From Pseudomonas citrullilanati (lineage in GTDB: Bacteria; Pseudomonadota; Gammaproteobacteria; Pseudomonadales; Pseudomonadaceae), in NCBI RefSeq assembly GCF_030580855.1, contig NZ_JAUQOP010000025.1, forward strand, positions 23,538 through 87,537: 64,000 nt of DNA. Reading direction: 5' to 3'. The position numbers were made by a program, and so were the translations under genes. The notes beneath the pieces are model-generated. The model made no database searches. It saw only the letters and a program-made list of their open reading frames with translations, and was not told where the DNA came from. This document shows, piece after piece, positions 1 through 8,450 of the stretch. Within the stretch, counting starts at the first letter, position 1. Each line of letters starts with the position of its first letter.

Positions 1-1655
1 CCCGGCGTGAAGGTCCACTTGTCCCAGCTGAGCTGGTCCTGGGCGAACACGCTGTAGGTGTTGATGGTCGGGTCCGGGAAGTCGCTGGCCTTGGCCAGCA
101 CATCCGCCGCGCTGATGGCGCCCACGGCGGTACAGCCACGGCCGACGGCCAGGCACACGCCATTGCCGCTGCGCGAGCCGGTGACCTTCTGTTGCTTGAG
201 CGTGGTGCCGTAGGTCAGCACATGATCGGTGTCGGCGAGGCTGAAGGCCTTGTCCAGTTGCGCGTCGAAGACCCACTGTTTTTCTTCGTAGAGGGTGTCG
301 CGGGTGCGCAGCACCTGGCGGGTGATCGGGAAGTAGAATTCCTCGGTGCTTTCGTTCGTCTTGGCGACCTGGTGGTTCAGACTCCACTTCATGTGGTCGG
401 CGAGCGGGCTGTCGAGGGCGAAGCTGTGTTCCAGGCCGAAACGTTCGCGGGTAATGGTGTCGTTGCCGGTGCGCCATTGGTACATGCCGCCCGGCAGCAC
501 ACTGGCGGGTATGGCCGGCCCGCCGTTGGAGTACGGGCCGCCGTAGGCGCTTTTCAGGTCGGTGTCGCGATCATCCTTGTACTTCTCGTAGACCAGGCCC
601 AGGCGCGAATCATCGTTGTAGTTCCAGCCGAGCTTGGCGAGCACGTTGCTGGCGCGCACGTCTTCCGGGTTGGCGGCGGTGCGGTCCAGGCCGGTGCCGC
701 TGTGGCTGCCATAGGATTCGGTTTCGTGGCCATCGCGCTGGCTGTAGTGCAACAGGCCGTCGAAGGCACCGCCGCGGCCGGCGACGGTGGCAGACTTGAG
801 CCAACTGTCGTCGGCGGAACTGTAGCCGCTCTTCAGGCGTGCGCCGGCGGCCTGGCCCGGCTTGATGATGTCATCCGGGTCGAGGGTGAAATAGCTCACG
901 GCGCCGCCAATGGCGTTGCTGCCGTACAGCACCGAGGCCGGGCCGCGGAGGATTTCCACGCGCTTGACGATTTCCGGGTCGAGGTAGTTGCGCTGGGTCT
1001 TGGCATAGGGGCCGTTGAAGAAACCGTCGGGTATGGCGACCCCGTCGACCTGGGTCAGGATCCGGTTGCCGTCGATGCCGCGGATGTTGTAGCCGCTGAT
1101 GCCGCCGCGCTGGCCGGCGCCGCCCACCGAAACGCCCGGCTCGTAGCGCACCAGGTCCTTGAGGGTGTCGACGTTGCCGCGATCCAGCGCCTGGCGGTCA
1201 TGGACGGTGACAGTGCTCGGCACCGCGGTGACGTCCTGTTCCTGGCGAGTGGCGCTGATGGTCACCTGGGGCAGGTTCATCGCGCTGGCGGGGCTGCGTT
1301 GTTCCAGGACGATGCTGTTCTCGCCCAGTTTGCGATAGTCCAGGTTCGTCCCCAGCAACAGTCGCTCCAGGGCCTTGTCCGCCGGCAGCGAGCCGTTCAC
1401 CCCCGGCGAGGCGACGCCTTCGGCCAGTTCCGCCGGCAGGCCGACCTGCCAGCCGGTGACGGCGGTGAAGGCGTTCAGCGCCGAGACCAAGGGTTGCCGG
1501 GCGATGGCGAAGGTGTAGTCGCCCATGTTCCTGGCGGGTGCTTGCGCAGCGGTGGCCGCGATGGCGGGGACCGGGCCGGCCATCAGCAGGGCGGCGGTCA
1601 GCAGCGACAGCGTGCAAGAAGGGGCGAGGAACCGGCAAGTAAGGCGAGAGGACAT
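1..1655 (-). CDS. TonB-dependent haem/haemoglobin-type outer-membrane receptor, partial (3' end outside window)
   Basis: Read on the minus strand from ATG at 1655; about 551 residues are visible and the C-terminal barrel continues beyond base 1. A signal peptide of about 34 residues is followed by an STN (secretin/TonB short N-terminal) domain at roughly 45-115, the part that signals to a FecR-type anti-sigma factor. A TonB-box-like VTISATR lies near residue 130, then a plug domain with the haem-receptor-like NIRGIDGNRI and a conserved VLYGSNAIGGAVSYF stretch. The fecI-fecR-like pair directly upstream on the same strand makes this a cell-surface-signalling receptor. Sequence and context suggest a HasR-like haem receptor. 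The exact ligand is inference; another TonB receptor of the haemoglobin/transferrin group is possible. Confidence 0.85.
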   Translation of the reverse strand, partial: MSSRLTCRFLAPSCTLSLLTAALLMAGPVPAIAATAAQAPARNMGDYTFAIARQPLVSALNAFTAVTGWQVGLPAELAEGVASPGVNGSLPADKALERLLLGTNLDYRKLGENSIVLEQRSPASAMNLPQVTISATRQEQDVTAVPSTVTVHDRQALDRGNVDTLKDLVRYEPGVSVGGAGQRGGISGYNIRGIDGNRILTQVDGVAIPDGFFNGPYAKTQRNYLDPEIVKRVEILRGPASVLYGSNAIGGAVSYFTLDPDDIIKPGQAAGARLKSGYSSADDSWLKSATVAGRGGAFDGLLHYSQRDGHETESYGSHSGTGLDRTAANPEDVRASNVLAKLGWNYNDDSRLGLVYEKYKDDRDTDLKSAYGGPYSNGGPAIPASVLPGGMYQWRTGNDTITRERFGLEHSFALDSPLADHMKWSLNHQVAKTNESTEEFYFPITRQVLRTRDTLYEEKQWVFDAQLDKAFSLADTDHVLTYGTTLKQQKVTGSRSGNGVCLAVGRGCTAVGAISAADVLAKASDFPDPTINTYSVFAQDQLSWDKWTFTP

Positions 1656-1756
1656 CGATAGCGCTCCGTGTCGCATCTGTTATAGGGTGCAGATCGCATG
1701 GCTGGATGCGAATCAATTGCATTGGCTATAACGAGACGAACCAGCGAAGCCTATCG

Positions 1757-1775
1757 AGTAAAAATAATTCTCATT
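1757..1775. promoter_or_regulatory. Putative Fur box upstream of the TonB receptor
   Basis: AGTAAAAATAATTCTCATT matches the 19-bp Fur pattern AATGAGAATNATTCTCATT at most positions, with a perfect right half. It lies in the gap between the fecR-like gene and the receptor, about 100 bp upstream of the receptor start and touching the fecR stop codon. The receptor may therefore have its own iron-repressed promoter besides read-through from the sigma/anti-sigma operon. Confidence 0.5.
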
Positions 1776-2734
1776 TAGTTGAAAATCACCAGCGCCGGGA
1801 ATTCCTGCAGGCGCGCCGAGGTGATCTGGGCCAGGGAACGCACCACGTCCAGCGGCTGGTCGAGGCGATAGTTGCCGGTCACCGCGACGCCGGCCAACCG
1901 CTCGTTGGTGTTGATGATCCAACCGGGGTAATAGCGTTGCAGTTCCGCCAGTACCTGGCTCAACGGCCGGTTCTCGAACACCAGCCGGCCCTGGACCCAG
2001 GCCAGGTCCGTGGCGCTGTCGAGCCGGGCCGGGCGGTCGAAGCCGTTGGGGCCGATGCGGATGCTTTCCCCGGCCGACAGCCGCACATGGCTGTCGTTGC
2101 GACTGGCCCGCAGGTCGACATCGCCGCGTTGCACCTGGACCTGGGCCACGCCGTCGAGGTAGCGCACCGCGAAGGTGGTGTCGCTGACGCTGGCGGTGAC
2201 CGGGCCGGCGTCGATTTCCAGTGGCAGGTTGCGGTTGGCGGGCACCTCGAAAAACGCTTCGCCCTTGTACAGGCGGGCCACGTGTCGCTGTTCGTTGAAC
2301 GTGCTGGAGAACGCCGAGTCGGTGTTGAGCAGGACCTTGGAGCCATCTTCCAGTTGCAGGCGCTGGCGCTCACCGACCACGGTCAGGTGATCGGCCTGCA
2401 AGCGCAGGGGCAAATCGCCGAAGTTGAACAGGCCGAGGAACAGCACGGCGGCGGTCGCCAGGGGTTTCCAATGGGCACGCAGGCGTGAGCGGCGGCTGGC
2501 CTTGGGCACGGCGTCGAGCTGCCGGGCACTTTCCAGCACCTGCGGGCCTTCCCAGATCGCCTTCGCCCGGGCGAAGGCCTCGCCATGGCGCGGATCGGCC
2601 GCCAGCCAGACCTGGAACTGCCGGGTCTGTTCCTCGCTGGGGTGCTCCAGCAGGATCAGCCAGTCGAGCGCCTGTTCCATGGCATGGGCGGTGTGCGCCG
2701 CAGCGGTCTCGGGTGAGTGATGGTTGTCCGTCAC
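1775..2734 (-). CDS. FecR-family anti-sigma factor / sigma regulator
   Basis: 319 residues, normal for FecR. The cytoplasmic N-terminus carries the DUF4880-type motif (LDWLILLEHPSEEQTRQFQVWL, with DPRHGEAFARAKAIW about residues 48-62). A single membrane segment follows near residues 90-105 (LATAAVLFLGLFNFG), then a periplasmic FecR domain containing RQRLQLEDGSKVLLNTDSAF and a C-terminal STN-interacting region. It would hold the adjacent ECF sigma factor inactive until the TonB receptor binds its ligand. It starts 86 bp after the sigma gene and the receptor follows downstream. Family assignment is firm; the ligand is not. Confidence 0.93.
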   Translation of the reverse strand: MTDNHHSPETAAAHTAHAMEQALDWLILLEHPSEEQTRQFQVWLAADPRHGEAFARAKAIWEGPQVLESARQLDAVPKASRRSRLRAHWKPLATAAVLFLGLFNFGDLPLRLQADHLTVVGERQRLQLEDGSKVLLNTDSAFSSTFNEQRHVARLYKGEAFFEVPANRNLPLEIDAGPVTASVSDTTFAVRYLDGVAQVQVQRGDVDLRASRNDSHVRLSAGESIRIGPNGFDRPARLDSATDLAWVQGRLVFENRPLSQVLAELQRYYPGWIINTNERLAGVAVTGNYRLDQPLDVVRSLAQITSARLQEFPALVIFN

Positions 2735-2820
2735 GTTGGCTACTCGGTGTGAATGGCAGGTGGCAAGCTACAAGCGGCAGGCCGCGGATGGCAAGCCCAG
2801 CGCCACGGTGGGCGTGGCGC

Positions 2821-3327
2821 TCACGGCTGGCAACTCCCCACACAGATCGCCATGATCAGCTTCAGTTCCTTTTGCACCGTGCTGGACGATACGCCCAGTT
2901 GCGCGGCGATGTCCTGGTAACGCAGGCCATGCAGGCGGCTGAGGATGAAGATCCGCTGCTGGCGCGGGCTCAGCGCCTGCAGGCTGACATTCAGGCGTTC
3001 GAGCATCTGCCCGGCATGGACGGCGTCCTCGGCGCTGCCCTGGGGCGCGACCACATTGTGGACCACCTCCAGGGGGACATCGTCCAGCACGGTCCGCGAG
3101 CGCAGCCGGCGGGCGCGCAGGTGATCCCGCGCCAGGTTGCGAGCGGTCTGGAAGACAAAGGGTTCGAGGTGCTCGACCGGGCGTTCGGCCAATGCGCGGG
3201 AGACGCGCAGGTAGGTTTCCTGGAGCAGGTCCTCGGCGGTACTGGGGTTGTTGACCATGCGCTCGAGGGTGCGCAGCAGCGGCATGCGCTGGGCGAGGAA
3301 GACGTGGTGGAAGCGCGATTGACTCAC
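2821..3327 (-). CDS. ECF sigma factor, FecI type (iron/haem-uptake regulon)
   Basis: 168 residues. Region 2 is seen as AEDLLQETYLRVSRAL and EPFVFQTARNLARDHLRARR; region 4 as LSPRQQRIFILSRLHGLRYQDIAAQLGVS, a helix-turn-helix followed by STVQKELK. It directs RNA polymerase to the neighbouring receptor promoter when the FecR-like partner releases it. The start ATG at 3327 lies 25 bp from a perfect Fur-box palindrome, so expression should be iron-repressed. Order sigma, anti-sigma, receptor is the standard cell-surface-signalling arrangement; the HasI/HasS/HasR system of P. aeruginosa is the nearest parallel I know. Confidence 0.92.
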   Translation of the reverse strand: MSQSRFHHVFLAQRMPLLRTLERMVNNPSTAEDLLQETYLRVSRALAERPVEHLEPFVFQTARNLARDHLRARRLRSRTVLDDVPLEVVHNVVAPQGSAEDAVHAGQMLERLNVSLQALSPRQQRIFILSRLHGLRYQDIAAQLGVSSSTVQKELKLIMAICVGSCQP

Positions 3328-3351
3328 GGTAAGGCCCGATCCGATTCGAGT

Positions 3352-3372
3352 AGATGATAATGCTTATCATCT
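3352..3372. promoter_or_regulatory. Fur box upstream of the ECF sigma gene
   Basis: Perfect inverted repeat: arm AGATGATAA (3352-3360), centre TGC, arm TTATCATCT (3364-3372). This is close to the canonical GATAATGATAATCATTATC Fur operator. It lies 25-45 bp upstream of the sigma-factor start codon, where repression of the sigma/anti-sigma operon by Fe-Fur would be expected. Confidence 0.85.
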
Positions 3373-3416
3373 GCTGAGCGGGTCAAGCCTGGAATTGTTA
3401 CCACTGTCGAGCCTTT

Positions 3417-3505
3417 GTGGGAGCGGGCTTGCTCGCGATGGCGTCCGGTCAGCCTGCATCATCGATAGCTGATCCAGCGCTATCGCGAGCAAGCTCGCTC
3501 CCACA
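3417..3505. repeat. REP pair (REPIN-like palindrome)
   Basis: Two inverted copies of the GTGGGAGCGAGCTTGCTCGCG family: GTGGGAGCGGGCTTGCTCGCG on the left and its complement at the right end, separated by about 45 bp of non-conserved sequence. It sits between the divergent sigma gene and the 3' end of gapA. Confidence 0.9.
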
Positions 3506-3530
3506 GGGAAGCTCAATACTACGGTGTCGG

Positions 3531-4532
3531 TTATTCGGCGTTACACAACGCCAGGCAGTTATCGAGCATGCGGTTGGAGAAGCCCCATTCGTTGTCATAC
3601 CAGGCCAACACCTTGAGCAGCTTGCCGCTGGCCTTGGTGTGGTTGGCGTCGAAGATCGACGACAGCGGGTTATGGTTGAAGTCGCTCGAAACCAGCGGCA
3701 GGCTGTTGTAGCCGAGGATCTTCGAATGCTGGCTGGCCTGGCGCAGCAGTTCGTTGACCTCTTCGGCCGATGCCTCGCGCTTGAGCTGCACGGTGAGGTC
3801 CACCAGGGACACGTTGATCACCGGCACGCGCACGGCCATGCCGGTCAGCTTGCCGGCCAGTTCCGGCAGTACCAGGCCGACCGCTTCGGCGGCGCCGGTC
3901 TTGCTCGGGATCATGTTCTGGGTGGCCGACCGGGCGCGGTATGGGTCGGTGTGGTACACGTCGGTCAGGTTCTGGTCGTTGGTGTAGGCGTGGATGGTGG
4001 TCATCAGGCCACTCTCGATGCCCAGTTCGCGGTGCAGCACCTGGGCCACCGGGGCCAGGCAGTTGGTGGTGCACGACGCGTTGGAAATGATCTGGTGCGA
4101 CTGGCGCAGGATGTCGTGGTTCACGCCATACACGACGGTGGCATCGGCACCCTTGGCCGGGGCCGAGATGATGACCTTGCGGGCGCCGGCGCTGATGTGG
4201 GCGGCAGCCTTGGCACGGTCGGTGAACAGGCCGGTGCATTCGAACACCACGTCGATCTTCTCGGCGGCCCAGGGCAGTTCGGCCGGGTTGCGGATGGCGC
4301 TGACCGAGATGCGGTCGCCATTGACCGTCAGGCTTTCATGATCGTGCTGTACATCGGCATCGAACGTGCCGTGGACGGTGTCGTACTTGAGCAGGTGGGC
4401 ATTGATCGCGCTGTCGCCCAGGTCGTTGATGGCGACGATCTGCAAGTCGCGACGATAGCCTTGGGTATACAGTGCGCGTAGGACGTTGCGGCCGATGCGG
4501 CCAAAACCATTGATTGCGATTCGAAGAGTCAT
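3531..4532 (-). CDS. gapA: Glyceraldehyde-3-phosphate dehydrogenase, type I
   Basis: 333 residues from ATG 4532, giving the typical N-terminus MTLRIAINGFGRIGRNVLRAL with the NAD-binding GFGRIGR motif; an upstream in-frame GTG at 4541 is possible but less likely. The catalytic Cys is in SNASCTTNCLAPV near residue 155, and the C-terminal WYDNEWGFSNRM is intact. It oxidises glyceraldehyde-3-phosphate with NAD(P) and phosphate. It is divergent from edd with two HexR boxes between them, the arrangement of gap-1/edd in P. putida, so it belongs to the HexR-controlled glucose regulon. Confidence 0.96.
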   Translation of the reverse strand: MTLRIAINGFGRIGRNVLRALYTQGYRRDLQIVAINDLGDSAINAHLLKYDTVHGTFDADVQHDHESLTVNGDRISVSAIRNPAELPWAAEKIDVVFECTGLFTDRAKAAAHISAGARKVIISAPAKGADATVVYGVNHDILRQSHQIISNASCTTNCLAPVAQVLHRELGIESGLMTTIHAYTNDQNLTDVYHTDPYRARSATQNMIPSKTGAAEAVGLVLPELAGKLTGMAVRVPVINVSLVDLTVQLKREASAEEVNELLRQASQHSKILGYNSLPLVSSDFNHNPLSSIFDANHTKASGKLLKVLAWYDNEWGFSNRMLDNCLALCNAE

Positions 4533-4554
4533 TAACTGCACCGCCGTCGATTTG

Positions 4555-4569
4555 TTGTTGGAATTACAA
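4555..4569. promoter_or_regulatory. HexR operator proximal to gapA
   Basis: TTGT-TGGAATT-ACAA fits the Pseudomonas HexR consensus TTGT-N7/8-ACAA. It starts 23 bp upstream of the gapA start codon. HexR, encoded at 18613-19482, releases such sites when it binds 2-keto-3-deoxy-6-phosphogluconate. Confidence 0.7.
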
Positions 4570-4616
4570 GATTATTCGCATAAAAATAGAAAACAAGCCT
4601 TTTTAATGGCAATATT

Positions 4617-4631
4617 TTGTTTTATCTACAA
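4617..4631. promoter_or_regulatory. HexR operator on the edd side of the gapA/edd intergenic region
   Basis: TTGT-TTTATCT-ACAA is a second exact TTGT-N7-ACAA match, 121 bp upstream of the edd start. Together with the site at 4555 it gives one operator for each of the divergent promoters. Confidence 0.7.
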
Positions 4632-4751
4632 CGAGTGACCTGAATCAACTGGTCCGAACGGTCAAGAAACCGCCTGTCGCCCAGCGCGCCGCGGCCTTTT
4701 GACCAGCATAGACAATCAGGTCGCCACATCCGTTAGCCTGGAGTTCTACAC

Positions 4752-6578
4752 ATGCATCCCCGCGTTCTTGAGGTCACCGAACGGCTTATCGCCCGCAGCC
4801 GCGCCACGCGTCAGGCTTACCTTGCATTGATCCGCGGTGCAGCCAGCGACGGTCCGATGCGCGGCAAATTGCAATGCGCCAACTTCGCCCACGGCGTCGC
4901 CGGGTGCGGCAGTGAAGACAAACACCACCTGCGGATGATGAACGCCGCCAACATCGCGATCGTGTCGTCCTATAACGACATGCTGTCGGCCCACCAGCCC
5001 TACGAAACCTTCCCGGAACAGATCAAGCAGGCGCTGCGCGAAATCGGCTCGGTCGGTCAGTTCGCCGGTGGCACGCCCGCCATGTGCGACGGCGTGACCC
5101 AGGGTGAGGCGGGGATGGAACTGAGCCTGCCGAGCCGCGAGGTGATCGCGTTGTCCACGGCGGTGGCGCTGTCCCATAACATGTTCGACGGGGCGCTGAT
5201 GCTCGGTATCTGCGACAAGATCGTGCCCGGCCTGATGATGGGCGCGCTGCGCTTCGGTCACTTGCCGATGATCTTCGTGCCGGGCGGGCCGATGGTCTCG
5301 GGCATTTCCAACAAGGAAAAGGCCGACGTGCGCCAGCGCTACGCCGAAGGCAAGGCCACCCGCGAAGAGCTGCTGGAATCGGAGATGAAGTCCTACCACA
5401 GCCCGGGCACCTGCACCTTCTACGGCACCGCCAACACCAACCAACTGCTGATGGAAGTGATGGGCCTGCACCTGCCGGGCGCTTCGTTCGTCAACCCGAA
5501 CACGCCACTGCGCGACGCCCTGACCCGCGAAGCGGCGTTCCAGGTCACGCGCATGACCAAGCAAAGCGGCAACTTCATGCCCATCGGCGAGATCGTCGAC
5601 GAGCGCTCGCTGGTCAACTCCATCGTCGCCCTGCACGCCACCGGCGGCTCGACCAACCACACCCTGCACATGCCGGCCATCGCCATGGCGGCGGGCATCC
5701 AGCTGACCTGGCAGGACATGGCCGACCTATCCGAGGTGGTGCCGACCCTGAGCCACGTCTACCCGAACGGCAAGGCCGACATCAACCACTTCCAGGCGGC
5801 GGGCGGCATGTCGTTCCTGATCCGCGAACTGCTGGAGGCCGGCCTGCTCCACGAGAACGTCAACACCGTGCTGGGGCACGGCCTGAGTCGCTACACCCAG
5901 GAGCCATTCCTCGAGGACGGCAAGCTGGTGTGGCGCGACGGCCCGATCGAAAGCCTCGACGAAAACATCCTGCGCCCGGTGGCCCGCGCGTTTTCGCCGG
6001 AGGGCGGGTTGCGGGTCATGGAGGGCAACCTGGGCCGTGGCGTGATGAAAGTCTCGGCGGTGGCCCTGGAAAACCAGGTCGTCGAAGCGCCGGCCATGGT
6101 GTTCCAGGACCAACAGGACCTGGCCGACGCCTTCAAGGCCGGCTTGCTGGAGAAGGATTTCGTCGCGGTGATGCGCTTCCAGGGGCCGCGCTCCAACGGC
6201 ATGCCCGAGCTGCACAAGATGACCCCGTTCCTCGGCTCGCTGCAGGACCGCGGCTTCAAGGTGGCACTGGTCACCGACGGACGGATGTCCGGCGCTTCGG
6301 GCAAGATCCCGGCGGCCATTCATGTCAGTCCCGAAGCCTATGTCGGTGGTGCATTGGCCCGGGTGCAGGAGGGCGATATCATCCGCGTCGATGGCGTCAA
6401 AGGCACCCTGGAACTGAAGGTGGACGCCGAGGAATTCGCCGCGCGCGAGCCGGCCAAGGGCCTGTTGGGCAACAACATCGGCACCGGTCGAGAGCTGTTC
6501 GGCTTCATGCGCATGGCCTTCAGCTCGGCAGAGCAGGGCGCCAGCGCCTTCACCGCTGCCCTGGAGACGATTAATTGA
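4752..6578 (+). CDS. edd: 6-phosphogluconate dehydratase (Entner-Doudoroff)
   Basis: 608 residues, full family length. It is an IlvD/Edd-family Fe-S dehydratase: GTPAMCDGVTQGEAGMELS near 112-130, SPGTCTFYGTANTNQLL near 217-233 with a cluster cysteine, and VTDGRMSGASGKIPAAIH near residue 510. It converts 6-phosphogluconate to KDPG, which Eda (21857-22522) then splits. It heads edd-glk-gltR-gtrS, with glk overlapping its stop codon, and is divergent from gapA with HexR boxes between. Confidence 0.98.
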   Translation: MHPRVLEVTERLIARSRATRQAYLALIRGAASDGPMRGKLQCANFAHGVAGCGSEDKHHLRMMNAANIAIVSSYNDMLSAHQPYETFPEQIKQALREIGSVGQFAGGTPAMCDGVTQGEAGMELSLPSREVIALSTAVALSHNMFDGALMLGICDKIVPGLMMGALRFGHLPMIFVPGGPMVSGISNKEKADVRQRYAEGKATREELLESEMKSYHSPGTCTFYGTANTNQLLMEVMGLHLPGASFVNPNTPLRDALTREAAFQVTRMTKQSGNFMPIGEIVDERSLVNSIVALHATGGSTNHTLHMPAIAMAAGIQLTWQDMADLSEVVPTLSHVYPNGKADINHFQAAGGMSFLIRELLEAGLLHENVNTVLGHGLSRYTQEPFLEDGKLVWRDGPIESLDENILRPVARAFSPEGGLRVMEGNLGRGVMKVSAVALENQVVEAPAMVFQDQQDLADAFKAGLLEKDFVAVMRFQGPRSNGMPELHKMTPFLGSLQDRGFKVALVTDGRMSGASGKIPAAIHVSPEAYVGGALARVQEGDIIRVDGVKGTLELKVDAEEFAAREPAKGLLGNNIGTGRELFGFMRMAFSSAEQGASAFTAALETIN

Positions 6579-7534
6579 AACTGGCTTTGGTCGGTGACAT
6601 CGGTGGGACCAACGCACGCTTCGCGTTGTGGAAGAACCACAACCTGGAAAACATCCAGGTGCTGGCCACCGCGGATTACGCCTGCCCGGAGGATGCCATC
6701 AAGGTTTACCTGGCCGGCCTGGGCATGGCGCCCGGGGCCATCGGCTCGGTGTGCCTGTCGGTGGCGGGACCGGTGGGGGGCGATACGTTCCGTTTCACCA
6801 ACAACCACTGGCGCCTGAGCAACCTGGCGTTCTGCCAGACGCTGCAGGTGGAGAAGCTGTTGCTGGTCAATGACTTCTCGGCCATGGCCCTGGGCATGAC
6901 CTGCCTGCGTCCCGATGAGTACCGCGTCGTGTGCGAAGGCACCCCGGAGCCGATGCGCCCGGCGGTGGTGATCGGGCCGGGTACCGGGCTCGGCGTGGGG
7001 ACGTTGCTGGACCTGGGGGGCGGCCGGTTCGCGGCGTTGCCCGGGGAGGGTGGTCACGTCGACCTGCCGATGAGCAGTCCGCGGGAAACCCAGCTCTGGC
7101 AGCACATCTACAACGAGATCGGCCACGTCAGCGCCGAAACCGCCTTGAGCGGCAGCGGCTTGCCGCGGGTGTACCGGGCCATTTGTGCGGTGGACGGCCA
7201 TGAGCCGGTGCTCGATACGCCCGAGTCCATCACCGCCGCCGGCCTGGCCGGCGACCCCATCGCCCTGGAAGTGCTCGAACAGTTCTGCCGCTGGCTGGGG
7301 CGCGTGGCCGGCAACAATGTGCTGACCGTTGGTGGGCGCGGTGGCGTCTTCATCGTCGGTGGGGTGGTCCCACGGTTTGCCGATTTCTTCCTGGAAAGCG
7401 GTTTCGCCCGATGCTTCGCCGACAAGGGTTGCATGAGCGATTACTTCAAGGGCATTCCGGTCTGGCTGGTCACGGCGCCGTACTCGGGCCTGATGGGCGC
7501 GGGCGTGGCGTTGGAGCAGTCGACCCCCGCTTAA
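6575..7534 (+). CDS. glk: Glucokinase (proteobacterial Glk family)
   Basis: 319 residues. Begins with a TTG codon at 6575 that overlaps the edd stop in TTGA, so the two genes are translationally coupled. The nucleotide-binding GDIGGTNARFAL lies at about residues 7-18, with VIGPGTGLGVGTLLDLG and LPGEGGHVDLP further on. It phosphorylates glucose that enters the cytoplasm through the Gts transporter encoded downstream. Length and motifs are normal. Confidence 0.96.
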   Translation: MKLALVGDIGGTNARFALWKNHNLENIQVLATADYACPEDAIKVYLAGLGMAPGAIGSVCLSVAGPVGGDTFRFTNNHWRLSNLAFCQTLQVEKLLLVNDFSAMALGMTCLRPDEYRVVCEGTPEPMRPAVVIGPGTGLGVGTLLDLGGGRFAALPGEGGHVDLPMSSPRETQLWQHIYNEIGHVSAETALSGSGLPRVYRAICAVDGHEPVLDTPESITAAGLAGDPIALEVLEQFCRWLGRVAGNNVLTVGGRGGVFIVGGVVPRFADFFLESGFARCFADKGCMSDYFKGIPVWLVTAPYSGLMGAGVALEQSTPA

Positions 7535-7552
7535 AGTTTGAATGTGTCCCCT

Positions 7553-7640
7553 GTGGGAGCGAGCTTGCTCGCGATAGCGGAGTATCAGTCGCCATTGATG
7601 TTGGCTGATACACCGCTATCGCGAGCAAGCTCGCTCCCAC
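7553..7640. repeat. REP pair between glk and gltR
   Basis: Inverted copies of GTGGGAGCGAGCTTGCTCGCG and its complement, 88 bp in all. It separates edd-glk from gltR-gtrS and probably forms a long hairpin in read-through RNA. Confidence 0.9.
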
Positions 7641-7697
7641 AGAGTTTTTGTAGTGTATTTGTAGGCTGTATCCATCAGGCATAATCCGCCCTAATCC

Positions 7698-7708
7698 AAA
7701 CAACAAGG
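7698..7708 (+). promoter_or_regulatory. Hfq/Crc-type A-rich (CA) motif in the gltR leader
   Basis: AAACAACAAGG, an AANAANAA-like run overlapping the ribosome-binding region just before the gltR start at 7719. Such motifs bind Hfq with Crc for carbon catabolite repression in Pseudomonas. The assignment rests on pattern alone. Confidence 0.45.
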
Positions 7709-7718
7709 ACGCGGCCCT

Positions 7719-8450
7719 GTGAGTTCAGTGAACAAATCGATTTTGTTGGTCGACGACGACCAGGAGATTCGCGAGCTGCTGGACACCTACCTCAGCCGCG
7801 CGGGTTTCCAGGTGCGCACCACGCCGGACGGCGCCGGGTTTCGCCAGGCGTTCAACGAGGCGCCGAGCGACCTGGTGATCCTCGACGTGATGCTCCCGGA
7901 TGAGGACGGCTTCAGCCTGTGCCGCTGGGTTCGCCAGCATCCGCGCCAAGCCCATGTGCCGATCATCATGCTGACGGCCAGTTCCGACGAGGCCGACCGG
8001 GTCATTGGCCTTGAGCTGGGCGCCGATGATTACCTGGGCAAGCCGTTCAGCCCGCGCGAATTGCAGGCGCGCATCAAGGCATTGCTGCGCCGGGCGCAAT
8101 TCGGCCAGGAACGCTCCGGCGGCGACGTGCTGGCGTTCGATGAATGGCGGCTGGACATGGTCAGCCATCGGCTGTTCCACGCCGACGGCGAAGAAGTGAT
8201 TCTCTCCGGCGCCGATTTCGCCCTGCTCAAGTTGTTCCTCGATCATCCCCAGGAAATCCTCGACCGCGACACCATCGGCAACGCGACCCGTGGGCGCGAG
8301 CTGATGCCCCTGGACCGGATCGTCGACATGGCCGTCAGTCGCCTGCGCCAGCGCTTGCGCGACACCGACAAGCCACCACGGCTGATCCGCACGGTGCGCG
8401 GCAGTGGTTATCAATTGGCGGCCAGTGTGGTTGCCAGCAATGGTCATTGA
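7719..8450 (+). CDS. gltR: Two-component response regulator of glucose uptake (OmpR family)
   Basis: 243 residues from GTG 7719. The N-terminal receiver domain has ILLVDDDQEIRELL, the phospho-acceptor Asp in LVILDVMLPDEDGF near residue 54 and the conserved Lys in DDYLGKPFSPREL. The C-terminal winged helix has ILSGADFALLKLFLDHPQEIL and IRTVRGSGYQLA. It overlaps the kinase gene by 11 bp. In Pseudomonas, GltR with GtrS controls the glucose transporter and oprB in response to 2-ketogluconate or 6-phosphogluconate. The phased GTNAC sites at 10038 and 11392 are good candidates for its operators. Confidence 0.93.
   Translation: MSSVNKSILLVDDDQEIRELLDTYLSRAGFQVRTTPDGAGFRQAFNEAPSDLVILDVMLPDEDGFSLCRWVRQHPRQAHVPIIMLTASSDEADRVIGLELGADDYLGKPFSPRELQARIKALLRRAQFGQERSGGDVLAFDEWRLDMVSHRLFHADGEEVILSGADFALLKLFLDHPQEILDRDTIGNATRGRELMPLDRIVDMAVSRLRQRLRDTDKPPRLIRTVRGSGYQLAASVVASNGH

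Noticed and set aside
192..1661. 489-codon plus-strand open frame
   Set aside because: It is antisense to the TonB receptor, whose signal peptide, STN and plug motifs are clear on the minus strand; long antisense frames are normal at this GC content.
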